41,332 nucleotides of DNA from the NCBI RefSeq assembly GCF_020889685.1, contig NZ_JACMYO010000065.1, positions 1 through 41,332 on the forward strand, read 5' to 3'. This document shows positions 8,193 to 17,000 of this stretch, one piece after another. Position 1 is the stretch's first letter, and every line of letters starts with the position of its first letter. The position numbers and the translations under genes are program-made. This DNA is from Bradyrhizobium oropedii. Its GTDB lineage: Bacteria; Pseudomonadota; Alphaproteobacteria; Rhizobiales; Xanthobacteraceae. A model generated the notes under the pieces. It was given only the letters and a program-made list of their open reading frames with translations. It was not told where the DNA came from and made no database searches.

Positions 8193-8972
8193 TCAGGCGT
8201 TGAGCAGCTTCATTGCGGCTTCGTGGACGCGTGGGTCGCCGGCGGCGATGATGCGGCCGCCGCTTTGTGCCGGCTTGCCGTCCCAGGTGGTGACGACGCC
8301 GCCGGCACCGGTGACGATCGGGATCAGGCCGGCAATGTCGTAGGGCTTCAACTCGGTCTCGACCACGAGGTCGAGATGGCCGGCGGCCAGCATGCAATAT
8401 GAGTAGCAGTCGCCGCCGTAGCGCGACAGCCGTGCTGCATTCTCGACGCGGCCGAAGCGGGCGCGGTCATCCGGATTCATCAGCAGCGGGCTGGTGGTGA
8501 AGACGGTCGCTTCCTTCAGCGTGGCGCAGCGCCGCACCGAGAGCCGCCGCTCGCCGGACGGCCCGGAGTAGTTCGCCGAGCCGTTGTCGCCGGAGAACCG
8601 CTCGCCGATATAGGGCTGGTGCATCATGCCGAATACCGGCGTACCTTTGTGCAGCAGCGCGATTAGCGTGCCCCAGATCGGAAAGCCGGCGATGAAGGAC
8701 TTCGTGCCGTCGATCGGATCGAGCACCCAGACATAGTCGGCGTCCTCGCGCTCATTGCCGAATTCCTCGCCGACGATGCCGTGCTGGGGGAAGTTCGCCT
8801 TGATCAGCCGCCGCATCACGGCTTCCGCGGCCCGGTCGGCCTCGGTGACCGGATCGAAATCGTTCGAGCTCTTGTTGTCGACCGAGAGCGAGGTGCGGAA
8901 GAACGGCAGGATGGTTTCGCCGGATGCGGTCGCGAGGCGGCCGATGAAGGCGGTAAAGTCGATGACCGTCAC
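8193..8972 (-). CDS. hisN: Histidinol-phosphatase, inositol monophosphatase family
   Basis: A 259-residue Mg-dependent phosphatase that hydrolyses L-histidinol phosphate in histidine synthesis. The motifs are complete: DPVTEAD (40-46), GEEFG (E69/E70), WVLDPIDGTKSF (D85, D88) and YDIAGLIPIVTGAGG (D212). These residues hold the metal ions in this superfamily. The segment LIPIVTGAGGVVTTWDG and the overall length fit HisN better than SuhB, but a general inositol-phosphatase role cannot be excluded. It is monocistronic here, and a likely sRNA gene lies upstream on the other strand. Confidence 0.85.
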   Translation of the reverse strand: MTVIDFTAFIGRLATASGETILPFFRTSLSVDNKSSNDFDPVTEADRAAEAVMRRLIKANFPQHGIVGEEFGNEREDADYVWVLDPIDGTKSFIAGFPIWGTLIALLHKGTPVFGMMHQPYIGERFSGDNGSANYSGPSGERRLSVRRCATLKEATVFTTSPLLMNPDDRARFGRVENAARLSRYGGDCYSYCMLAAGHLDLVVETELKPYDIAGLIPIVTGAGGVVTTWDGKPAQSGGRIIAAGDPRVHEAAMKLLNA

Positions 8973-9302
8973 GGCATGTCCCTGAAATGCGCAAACGGCG
9001 CGGTAGAAACCGGATCTGCTCTTGCCTAGCTCAATCCAATGCGGCGCGCACGATTAACGGAGCGTTATCCCAGCCCGATGATCCGGTTCCGGGCTTTCGA
9101 TTTGGTTCGGATTCGAAAGTCTCGACGGCTCCGGGGCGGATCACGAAGTTGCGAGTTCTGGTATACAAGCTATGCGCAGAGCGCCGACTGATCGGATTTT
9201 TCTCCGTAAACATTTGATATTTAACGGATTAATTCGGTATCGCGGCCGTGTTGCAGATTCGCCAGACTTACCAACATTGCGCGAGAAATGTTTCGAAAGT
9301 TC
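8973..9302. other. Gene-free stretch upstream of hisN
   Basis: I see no coding frame with family features in these 330 bp. The part from 9160 to 9240 is clearly AT-richer than the surroundings and may hold promoters for hisN (leftward). A 7-bp inverted repeat CTTTCGA...TCGAAAG lies near 9098-9120. The sRNA promoter begins directly to the right. Confidence 0.5.
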
Positions 9303-9331
9303 TTGCGTTTTGTGCAGCGCGGTCGCATATT
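9303..9331 (+). promoter_or_regulatory. Candidate housekeeping-sigma promoter of the sRNA
   Basis: TTGCGT (9303-9308, preceded by C as in alphaproteobacterial CTTG boxes) and CATATT (9326-9331) are separated by exactly 17 bp. The predicted start near 9338 lies just before the first hairpin of the RNA. Both boxes depart from consensus, so this rests mainly on spacing and position. Confidence 0.5.
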
Positions 9332-9337
9332 GTTGCG

Positions 9338-9425
9338 GTGCGGTAGCGCCTCGCGCTATCGCTGCCCTCCTTGGGCGTTTCCTCCCTAGACTTGGGCCGC
9401 TTGTTCATTCAAGCGGCCCTTTTTT
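9338..9425 (+). ncRNA. Trans-acting sRNA, probably suhB/mmgR (alpha-r8) family
   Basis: Three hairpins follow one another. The first is GGTAGCGC/GCGCTATC with a CTC loop (9342-9360). The second is GCCC/GGGC with loop TCCTT (9364-9376). The third is a 10-bp terminator stem with six T (9394-9425). Between the second and third lies the single-stranded CU-rich stretch TTTCCTCCCTAGACTT, an anti-Shine-Dalgarno type seed; the loop TCCTT is a second one. The wording around GGGCGTTTCCTCCC and ACTTGGGCCGC agrees with my memory of the suhB motif (mmgR in Sinorhizobium, linked to PHB storage), but I could not search Rfam. The sRNA call is firm; the family name is less so. Confidence 0.75.
9394..9425 (+). 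terminator. Intrinsic terminator of the sRNA
   Basis: A perfect 10-bp stem GGGCCGCTTG/CAAGCGGCCC (9394-9403 with 9410-9419) with loop TTCATT is followed by six T at 9420-9425. Confidence 0.9.
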
Positions 9426-9566
9426 CTTGGGCCGTCTCTTTATCTCTTCGGACGTCTCGGCTCCGCATTGAATGCGAACCCGGATTCCACTTCTCCGCTC
9501 AGGCTACGTCAGCAAACCGAATTCTAAGTTCACGACTTCGTCGTGCCTCGGATCAAAGTCGTCTAC

Positions 9567-10454
9567 TCACTCCGCCGCCGCCTGGAACGGGCCGAGATCC
9601 CCGAACGGAATTTTCGCAAGCGCATCCGCCAGGGTCGCGAAGTCGGCCGCCACTTGGGCGAAGCGCGGCCCGCGCTCGCGGCGGCGCTCATCCATATAGA
9701 CCGCGCGGTTGAGCTCGATCTGCACGGTGTGCAGGCCGCTCGCCGGATTGCCGTAATGCTCGGTGATGAAGCCGCCGGCATAGGGCTTGTTGCGGCCGAT
9801 CGAATAGCCGAGCGAGCTCATGATCTCCTCGACCAGATCGGGCAGCAGCGGCGCGCAGCTCGTGCCATAGCGGTCGCCGATCACGACGTCGGGCCGGCGC
9901 GGCTCGTCGCGCGATACGCCGACCGACGGCATCGAGTGGCAGTCGACCAGAATCACGGCGCCGAACGCCTGGTGCGCCTTGTTGATCAGCCGGCGCAATG
10001 CGCGGTGATAGGGCTTGTACAGGACCTCGATCCGCCGCAGCGCTTCGTCGACCTCGAGCCGCTCGCGGTAGATCTCCTGGCCGTCGCCGACCACCCGCGG
10101 GATGGTGCCGAGGCCGCCGGCCACCCGCATCGAGCGCGTGTTGGCAAAGCTCGGCAGCCGCCCGGTAAACATCCGCGGGTCGAGCTCATAGGGTTCGCGG
10201 TTCACGTCGACATAGGAGCGCGGGAAGTTAACCCGGACGATCGGAAAGCCGCGATCGCTCAGGCCCGCGATCAACTCGTCCATGAAGCTGTCTTCGGAGC
10301 GGCGCAGCGACGTCACATCGATTCGCGACGCCTCGACGAATTCGGCAGGGTAGACCGAGCCCGAATGCGGGGAATTGAAGATGATCGGCGCGCGCCAGGC
10401 CTGCGGCTCAACGATCTCGAACGGGGGCGACAACTCGCCAGCAAATTCGGTCAT
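9567..10454 (-). CDS. N-formylglutamate amidohydrolase family protein
   Basis: A zinc-type amidohydrolase (PF05013 family) of 295 residues that hydrolyses N-formyl-L-glutamate or a similar N-acyl amino acid. The recognisable segments are IIFNSPHSGSVYP, the acidic RRSEDSFMDEL, FPRSYVDVNREPYELDPRMF, LVDCHSMPS and the C-terminal TVQIELNRAVYMDE. The His, Glu and Asp in these segments are the expected metal and substrate ligands. I prefer the ATG at 10454 (MTEFAGELSPPF); an upstream ATG at 10535 would add 27 residues without family similarity. It is not beside other hut genes, so a role in histidine breakdown is not shown by context. Confidence 0.87.
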   Translation of the reverse strand: MTEFAGELSPPFEIVEPQAWRAPIIFNSPHSGSVYPAEFVEASRIDVTSLRRSEDSFMDELIAGLSDRGFPIVRVNFPRSYVDVNREPYELDPRMFTGRLPSFANTRSMRVAGGLGTIPRVVGDGQEIYRERLEVDEALRRIEVLYKPYHRALRRLINKAHQAFGAVILVDCHSMPSVGVSRDEPRRPDVVIGDRYGTSCAPLLPDLVEEIMSSLGYSIGRNKPYAGGFITEHYGNPASGLHTVQIELNRAVYMDERRRERGPRFAQVAADFATLADALAKIPFGDLGPFQAAAE

Positions 10455-10758
10455 TCCCTTGGCGCCGTCCCTTGCGTCCGCCTCGCCCCGCAAGAACTGA
10501 TTCTGCCGGAAAAGCGGAGATTTATGGGCGGGCATTGTCGGTAATCGCGATCATTCTGCCAAGTGAAAAGAGTGCCGTATCGGCTGGAACGCGTCCTAAA
10601 GGCAGGAAATGCCGCACAAGGTTGCTTCGACCCGTGGTTCAGTCCACAAATAGGCCGTGCCCGACGCCTCAGGCTTGACGTAAATTTCACCCGAAATTTA
10701 CCGACTGTCGGGCTTACTGTTCGGACTGCTCCTCAAGCCGGATTCGACGATTCCTGCC

Positions 10759-11118
10759 ATGCCGAAAATTCTTCTCGCCGAAGACGACACCGATATGCGC
10801 CGCTTCCTGGTCAAGGCGCTCGAAAATGCGGGTTTCAAGGTCTCGCCGCACGATAACGGCATGTCAGCCTACCAGCGGCTGCGCGAGGAGCCGTTCGAAA
10901 TGCTGCTCACCGACATCGTGATGCCCGAGATGGACGGCATCGAGCTGGCGCGCCGCGCCGCGGAACTCGATCCTGATATCAAGATCATGTTCATCACCGG
11001 ATTTGCCGCGGTGGCCCTCAATTCCGATTCGGAGGCGCCGAAAAACGCCAAGGTGCTGGCCAAGCCCGTGCACCTCAGGGAATTGGTTAGCGAAGTGAAT
11101 AAGTTGCTGGCGGCCTGA
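10759..11118 (+). CDS. cpdR: CpdR single-domain response regulator
   Basis: A 119-residue receiver domain with no output domain. The acidic pair is D9/D10, the phospho-acceptor is Asp52 (LLTDIVMPEMDG), and the switch residues are Thr80 (FITGFAA) and Lys102 (LAKPVHLREL). The sequence matches CpdR, which in Caulobacter and rhizobia, when unphosphorylated, brings substrates to ClpXP at the pole and so links the CckA-ChpT phosphorelay to cell-cycle proteolysis. The immediate tRNA-Val neighbour downstream agrees with my memory of this locus in related genomes. Confidence 0.92.
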   Translation: MPKILLAEDDTDMRRFLVKALENAGFKVSPHDNGMSAYQRLREEPFEMLLTDIVMPEMDGIELARRAAELDPDIKIMFITGFAAVALNSDSEAPKNAKVLAKPVHLRELVSEVNKLLAA

Positions 11119-11146
11119 TTCGCCAAAAAACCTTCACTTTGTATCC

Positions 11147-11175
11147 TTGCCTGCCCCGCCGGCGTCCGTTATAGG
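11147..11175 (+). promoter_or_regulatory. Promoter of tRNA-Val
   Basis: TTGCCT at 11147-11152 and TATAGG at 11170-11175 have 17-bp spacing (16 bp if the -10 box is read as TTATAG). The tRNA begins 23 bp after the -10 box. Confidence 0.55.
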
Positions 11176-11197
11176 GACCCGATCCAAACATGGCTTT

Positions 11198-11272
11198 GGG
11201 TGCGTAGCTCAGCGGGAGAGCACTACCTTGACATGGTAGGGGTCACAGGTTCGATCCCTGTCGCACCCACCA
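11198..11272 (+). tRNA. tRNA-Val (anticodon GAC)
   Basis: A complete cloverleaf. The acceptor stem GGGTGCG pairs with CGCACCC, followed by discriminator A and an encoded CCA. The anticodon stem CTACC/GGTAG encloses loop TTGACAT with anticodon GAC, reading GUC and GUU. The T arm CAGG-TTCGATC-CCTG is standard. Confidence 0.97.
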
Positions 11273-11280
11273 TCCTTCGC

Positions 11281-11332
11281 TCGCGAAGCGAGAGAAGGAT
11301 GCCACGCCGAAGCCCAACGGGCGAAGGCGGGC
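11281..11332 (+). repeat. 52-bp direct repeat, copy A
   Basis: It starts TCGCGAAGCGAGAGAAGGAT and continues through GCCACGCCGAAGCCCAACGG. It matches 11488-11539 at 50 of 52 positions, and the similarity fades over the next 40 bp. It begins 9 bp after the tRNA-Val CCA. Confidence 0.85.
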
Positions 11333-11487
11333 CTTCGGCCGTGAGCTTCGGCTCGGCAAGCCAGGCTTCACGCTATCCTATGTCGGGCTTCGCGCGGCGC
11401 AGCCACGCGGAGACCTTCAGGTCGAAGCGTGTCCGGCGTAGCTTGAGCTTGCGAAAGCGAAGACTGTCGCCGCAAGCAAGCCTATCG

Positions 11488-11539
11488 TCGCGAAGCGTGA
11501 GAAGGATGCCACGCCGAAGCCCAACGGACGAAGGCGGGC
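11488..11539 (+). repeat. 52-bp direct repeat, copy B
   Basis: The second copy, 207 bp downstream of copy A, has two substitutions (A to T at position 11 and G to A in CGGGCG). It includes the same GCCACGCCGAAGCCCAACGG core. Confidence 0.85.
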
Positions 11540-12706
11540 GCTTGGCCGCGCGATTCGGCCAGGCAAGCCACGCTTCGGAATGAAGCGGCCGCCATCTGAT
11601 TCAACCTGTCAAACCGCTTGTTCGGTGTCGTCACCGCCACCGGGTCTCGCCTTCGGCGAGCCCGATGACGGGCTCCTGCACTTCGTGCTCTCCCCGGCGA
11701 GACTGGGCTTGCTTGTCACCGTCTTCGCCAGACGCAGCGCGTCTTGCGAAAAAGACACCTGCCACCAGGGCGTCAGGACCACACGACTTCGCCGTCCGCC
11801 TTGCGTGCACTCGTCAGTCGCACGCGCAGCGTCCACTGCATCTCACACCGCGTTCGTGACGATCGCGAAGCGCCCTCGATCGGGTGAGACGGCGGATTTA
11901 TAGCACTGAGTTGTCTTACTGATAAACCGAAATATGTTTGCTGCGGGCTTGCGCCGTCGGGCAACTCAGTGATCCGCCGTCCCGATCGCCTGACGTCCGG
12001 CGGAGTGCTCCTGGCGCCGCTGGTCCGGCGCGGCGTCTTCGCCGAAGAATGTGATGACCCATTATGACTTTCGTCATCTCGTCGTTCATCTGAGAATGCA
12101 GCAGCGTGCCACAACATGCGCGCCTCGTGCAGCTCGCGTGCTTCGTTCGCATAGACCGCATTCACATCGCAGTGGTGGACTGCCACATGATTGGGCAAGC
12201 GTCTTCAGGCGCGGTCGACGACACACCCGTGCGCCGGATTCTCGATGTGTCATGTACCGTGCTTAGATCTCTTCCCTGTTGCGACACGTGTTTCGTCTCA
12301 GCGCGGAGATCGAGAAAATTTTCTGAAGACTGCGCGATGATGCGTTGCCCGTTCGCATCGCATGAGGGCAATCTTGGGTTTCTTCACGACGCGCATTGCC
12401 GCCCCTCTGGTTCTTGCGCGGATTGTACTCTAGATCAGTCAGGCCGACTTGGTGACGGAGCTTCCGCGCCCGAATGCGGCAATGACGCGACAATGAAGAA
12501 TGCCATGTGTGAGCACGACTGCCACAGGAACCTGCATCGGCCCTATCAGGAGCGGCCGGCGTAGGCGGGTGATGTCCGCGTCCTGAGATGCTGCTCCGTT
12601 GTCTCCCTGAAATTCGCCTGCCTGTCAGCGGCCGGCAACGCAACCTTGGGAATGCGCCTTCGTTGAGCCGACGTTCGTCGTTTGCGCCAACGGGGCACGA
12701 AAGTAC

Positions 12707-13759
12707 ATGCAACAAGACGACAAGACGCCGGCGAGCGCGGCGCAGCTCCTGGAACATGTTCCCCTGCCACGCGAGCCGCGAAACATCAGGGATATAGCCC
12801 CGGCGGTGCCGCGTCTGTTCTCGACGCGGCCCTATCCGCGGTCGGAGCAGTTCGAGGTCTGGAAGACGCGCATGGCCTCGCTGGTCGATGTCGCGCCGCC
12901 GGAAGGCCACAGCCCTGCGCAGGGGTTCGAGGTCGAATACCTGACCTGCAACATGGCCGATGTCATCTTCACATCCGGCCGTGTTGCCGCGCAAACATTC
13001 GTGCGCGCGGCCGAGCCGTCGCAGGGGGCGCCGGTCGATATCTGGTGGCTGTTCCGGGTGCGCTCGGGCGAAGCGCGCTTCGAAACCGCTGAACGGCGGC
13101 TTCACGCCGGGCCGGGCGCGATGTTCCTGATCTCGCTCGACGACGACTTCCGCGGCAGCATCACCAACTATGATGGCCTGGTGCTGGCGTTGCCGCGCCG
13201 ATCCTTTGCTGATGTGGCCGACCAGCTCAACGACGCCTGCAATATTCTCCTCTCCGGCAATCTGATCGAATTGCTTGCTGATTATCTCGACAGACTCGAA
13301 ACGCGCATCATCCTTATGTCCCCGGAGGAGTTGAGGCGGGCGGGGCGCGCGACCGCGCAGATGATCGCAGCATGCATTCAACTGTCATCGGACCGGCTGG
13401 AGCAGGTGCGCGGCTCGATCGAGTCGGTGCTGTTCGAGCGCGCGCGTCTTTATATAGAGCAGCATCTCGGCGACTTCGACCTCACGCCGGATCGCATTGC
13501 GCAGCAATTGCGGATCTCGCGCTCCGCCCTCTACCGTGCATTCGAGAACGTCGGCGGCGTTGCCGGCTACATCATGCGCAAGCGGCTGCGCGCGGCGCAT
13601 GCCGAACTCGTCGCGTCCACCGACAGGCAGGTGCAGGAGATCGCCTATCGCCACGGCTTCAAGCTGGCGTCGGATTTCACGCGCGCATTTCGTCGCGAAT
13701 TCGGCGTCAGCCCGCGCGAGATGCGCGAACGGGCGCGCCGTCGATCAACTGCCGGTTGA
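12707..13759 (+). CDS. AraC-family transcriptional regulator
   Basis: A 350-residue protein with an N-terminal cupin-like sensing domain (about residues 60-190, AraC_binding_2 type: DIWWLFRVRSGEARFETAERRLHAGPGAMFLI) and a C-terminal double HTH (about 255-345: LTPDRIAQQLRISRSALYRAF, then the second helix pair ending FRREFGVSPREMRERARR). It lies 335 bp upstream of the adhesin gene in the same direction and is the only regulator nearby, so it is a reasonable candidate controller of that locus. This is inference from position. Confidence 0.9.
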   Translation: MQQDDKTPASAAQLLEHVPLPREPRNIRDIAPAVPRLFSTRPYPRSEQFEVWKTRMASLVDVAPPEGHSPAQGFEVEYLTCNMADVIFTSGRVAAQTFVRAAEPSQGAPVDIWWLFRVRSGEARFETAERRLHAGPGAMFLISLDDDFRGSITNYDGLVLALPRRSFADVADQLNDACNILLSGNLIELLADYLDRLETRIILMSPEELRRAGRATAQMIAACIQLSSDRLEQVRGSIESVLFERARLYIEQHLGDFDLTPDRIAQQLRISRSALYRAFENVGGVAGYIMRKRLRAAHAELVASTDRQVQEIAYRHGFKLASDFTRAFRREFGVSPREMRERARRRSTAG

Positions 13760-14094
13760 GGATTTGCGCAATACCCCACGATGTATCCAATAAATCGTTC
13801 AACTTGTGAGACGATCTGCGCGCTATTTGGACGGGCTGCTGAGTGACGCTGACAAATTTGTGTCTATCATTTTTGATATGACGACTCGGGGCACAGTGGT
13901 GGGGCAGTCGAGCGAGCGCTGGGTGGCAAGATGCGCTCGTTGAGTTCGACACATCGTCGGCCAGGACCGGAAGGCCGGCGCAGGTCGCGCGGTCTTCATA
14001 TCTCCACATGTGGTCCCAAAGGACACGCATGTCGGCACAGTCCGCGGCATGGCACCCCCGACGTCTGGACCAGATGTCACAAAGGGGGCGCACC
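13760..14094 (+). other. Leader region between AraC gene and adhesin
   Basis: This 335-bp stretch has an AT-rich island at 13820-13880. It includes CTGACA (from about 13847) followed 18-19 bp later by TTGATA/TGATAT, a weak promoter-like pair. The remainder up to AAAGGGGG (the adhesin ribosome-binding site, just before 14095) would be an untranslated leader of about 200 nt. No open frame here has coding character. Confidence 0.35.
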
Positions 14095-17000
14095 ATGGTT
14101 GTCGCACGCAACTCAACCGAATCGCTGAAGCGTCACGCCCGCATCGGCTTCGTCCGGAGCTGGGTCGCATCGGGCGATGCGGGCAGCCGTTCGCTGCGGC
14201 GGCGGCTGCTGGCGGTGCTGCGTCAGGCGCACCGGACACTGGGTGTGAAGCGCGACCGGCTGGGGCTTGGTGCGCTCGGCGTCGGCGGGGGCACCTCGAC
14301 GGTGGCCGCAACGCTCGGTGCGTTCGCGATCATGATCGCCGCTACTTCGGCCGCGAGCGCCCAGAACTACAATTCCGGCACCGGAAGCGTCGCCTCGGGC
14401 GGTGGCGCAACGGCGGTCGGCACCAATGCGTCGGCGACGTCCTCGTCCGGCTCAGCCGTTGCGATGGGCGCCAACGCCAAGGCCAACGCAATCGGGCAAG
14501 GCTCTCCGATCGCAATCGGTGCCGCCTCGAATGCGAGCGGCACCGCTCCTGCCGGCTTCAGCTTCGAGGCGATCGCCATCGGGACCGGCACGAACTCGAC
14601 CGGACCATGGTCGACCGCCGTCGGCACAACGGCAACCGCGAGCGGGACCGGCGCCAGCGCGTTCGGCACCTCCGCGAGCGCGACGGGAAATCAGTCTACC
14701 GCCGTCGGCAACGGCGCGAGCGCGAGTAACCTTTACGCGATCGCACAAGGCTACCTTGCCAATGCGTCGGGACAATATTCGGTGGCGCTCGGTCGGAATG
14801 CGGCCGCTTCAGGCGATGGCGGAATGGCGCTGGGTGCCGGCACGATCGCAAACAACGTCAATGCGGTCGCGCTCGGCGTCAACGCCAATGCGGCTGCAGC
14901 CGGTGCCAGCGCTTTGGGCACATTCGCTGCTGCCACCGGTGGAAATTCGACCGCTGTCGGCGTCAGCTCCGCCGCGAGCGGTAACTTTTCGTGGGCCGGA
15001 GGCTGGTCGTCCGTCGCGAGCGGTGTGAATGCCACCGCGCTGGGCAAGCAATCCACCGCGTCGGGCGTTGGTTCGTTTGCCGGGGGCAATCTCGCCCAGG
15101 CGACGGCAGATTTCAGCGTCGCCGTGGGCAATCAGGCACAAGCGCAGAGCACCGGCGGCTCGGTTGCAATCGGATCGGGCGCGATCGTCAACAGTGCGGC
15201 GACCGGCGGCATCGCGATCGGCAACAATGCGGCATCCGCCGGCATCAGTTCGATCGCGACTGGCGTTGGGGCCAGTGCCGCCGGCACAAGCTCGCTGGCG
15301 ATCGGCACTGCCTCAAATGCGAGTGGCGCCGCCAGCACTGCGGTTGGCAACACAGCCGTTGCCAGCGGCCAAAACGCCTCCTCATTCGGGTCTGGAGCGA
15401 GCGCGGCAGGAGACAACTCTCTCGCGGCCGGCGTCAGCGCCAACGCCAGCGGAACCGCCAGTACCGCGCTCGGCATCGGCGCCAAGGCGTCGGCTACAAG
15501 CGCCATCGCTATCGGTAACAATGCCGCGGCCAGTTCCGCCAGCGCAGTGGCCTTGGGCACCAACGCGGTGGCGACCGGCGGCCAGGCGGTCTCGATCGGC
15601 GCGAACAACACCGCCTTTGGCAACGGCGCGGTGGCGATCGGCGATCCCAGCTATGCCAGCGGCACCGGCGCCTTCACCGGTGGCGCGAACAACATCGCCA
15701 ACAGTGACGGTACGGCGAGCGCCACCGCCGCCAACCAGGCGAACGGTGCAGTCGCGATCGGCAACAACAACAAGGCGATCGGGCAGGGCTCCGTGGCGCT
15801 CGGCAACGGCTCCACCGCGGGCGCCGCCGGTCTTGTCGGCAATATCGCACTGGGCAACGGCGCAACCGCAGCGGCAAAATCCGGCGATGTCGCACTCGGC
15901 TCCGGCAGCGTCACCGTTGCTGCAGTCGGCACCGCGAACACCGTGATCAACGGCACCACCTACAGCTTCGCCGGCACCACGCCGGCCTCGACGGTCAGCG
16001 TCGGCGCGGTCGGTGCGGAGCGCACCATCACCAATGTCGCGGCCGGGCGGCTCAGCAACTCTTCGACGGATGCGGTCAACGGCTCGCAGCTGTTTGCCAC
16101 CAACCAGGCGATCGAAAGCATCAACACCGGCGGCGGCATCAAGTATTTCCACGCCAATTCGACGCTGGCCGATTCCTCCGCGGTGGGGACCGACTCGGTT
16201 GCGGTCGGCCCGGTGTCGACCGCGACCGGCACCAACTCCATCTCGGTTGGTAACGCCTCGGCCGCCAGCGCCGACAATGCGATCGCCGCCGGCTACCAAT
16301 CTACTGCATCGGCGCTCGACTCAGTGGCGTTGGGATACATCTCCAAGGCGACAGGCCAGTTCAGCACCGCGATCGGACCCAATGCCCAGGCCTCGGCCAC
16401 GTCCAGCACCGCGATCGGCCAGAACTCGGTGGCCGCCGGCGTTCAGGCGTCCGCTCTCGGTGTCAATGCGAATGCCGGCGTCGCGAATGCCCTCGCGCTT
16501 GGCGCCAATGCCAATGCCTCGAACGCAAATGCGGTCGCACTCGGCTCCGGCAGCGTCACGACCGCAGCAGTCGGTACGCCCAACACGGTGATCAACGGCA
16601 CCACCTACAGCTTCGCCGGCACGATGCCGGGCTCGACCGTCAGCGTCGGCGCGGTCGGCGCCGAGCGCACCATCACCAATGTCGGCGCCGGGCGGCTCAA
16701 CAATGGGTCGACGGATGCGGTCAACGGGTCGCAACTGTTTGCGACCAACCAGGCGGTCGACGGCCTCGCCAGCACCGTCAACAACATCAACACCGGCGGC
16801 GGCATCAAGTATTTCCATGCCAATTCGACATTGGCCGATTCGTCTCCGGTCGGGACCAATTCGGTTGCGATCGGCCCGGTGTCAACCGCCACCGGCGCCG
16901 GCTCGGTATCGATCGGCAACGGCGCGACCGCCGCGAATGCCAATGACGTCGCGCTCGGCTCGGGCAGCCAGACCACCACGGCGGTCGGTACCCCGAATAC

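Larger units (their letters stand above)
11273..12706. other. Repeat-rich gene-free region after tRNA-Val
   Basis: These 1.4 kb hold no convincing gene. The first 300 bp contain the 52-bp direct repeats and variants of GCGAAGCG/CTTCGC. The part from 11600 to 11930 has open frames whose wording (for example VTIAKRPRSGETADL) recurs, as I recall, in intergenic repeats of Bradyrhizobium genomes. The part from 11930 to 12700 is lower in GC and shows no codon pattern on either strand. The whole looks like accumulated repeats and decayed sequence beside a tRNA, a usual site for integration, but no integrase or tRNA-end duplication is visible. Confidence 0.6.

Noticed and set aside
8973..9302. Short frames upstream of hisN on both strands
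   Set aside because: No ribosome-binding sites or codon pattern; the region is AT-rich and promoter-like.
11198..11272. tRNA-Val considered as an attachment site with a duplicated 3' end
   Set aside because: No second copy of the tRNA 3' end was found by eye downstream in the window and no integrase gene is present.
11281..11539. Two 52-bp direct repeats considered as a CRISPR remnant
   Set aside because: Only two copies, 207 bp apart, with imperfect extension and no cas genes.
11580..11903. 107-residue frame (ends VTIAKRPRSGETADL)
   Set aside because: Its wording matches what I recall of intergenic repeats in Bradyrhizobium; no ribosome-binding site or domain, so treated as part of the repeat region.
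12263..13381. 372-residue minus-strand frame overlapping the AraC gene
   Set aside because: It overlaps a gene with complete AraC domains, and its own composition is shadow-like.
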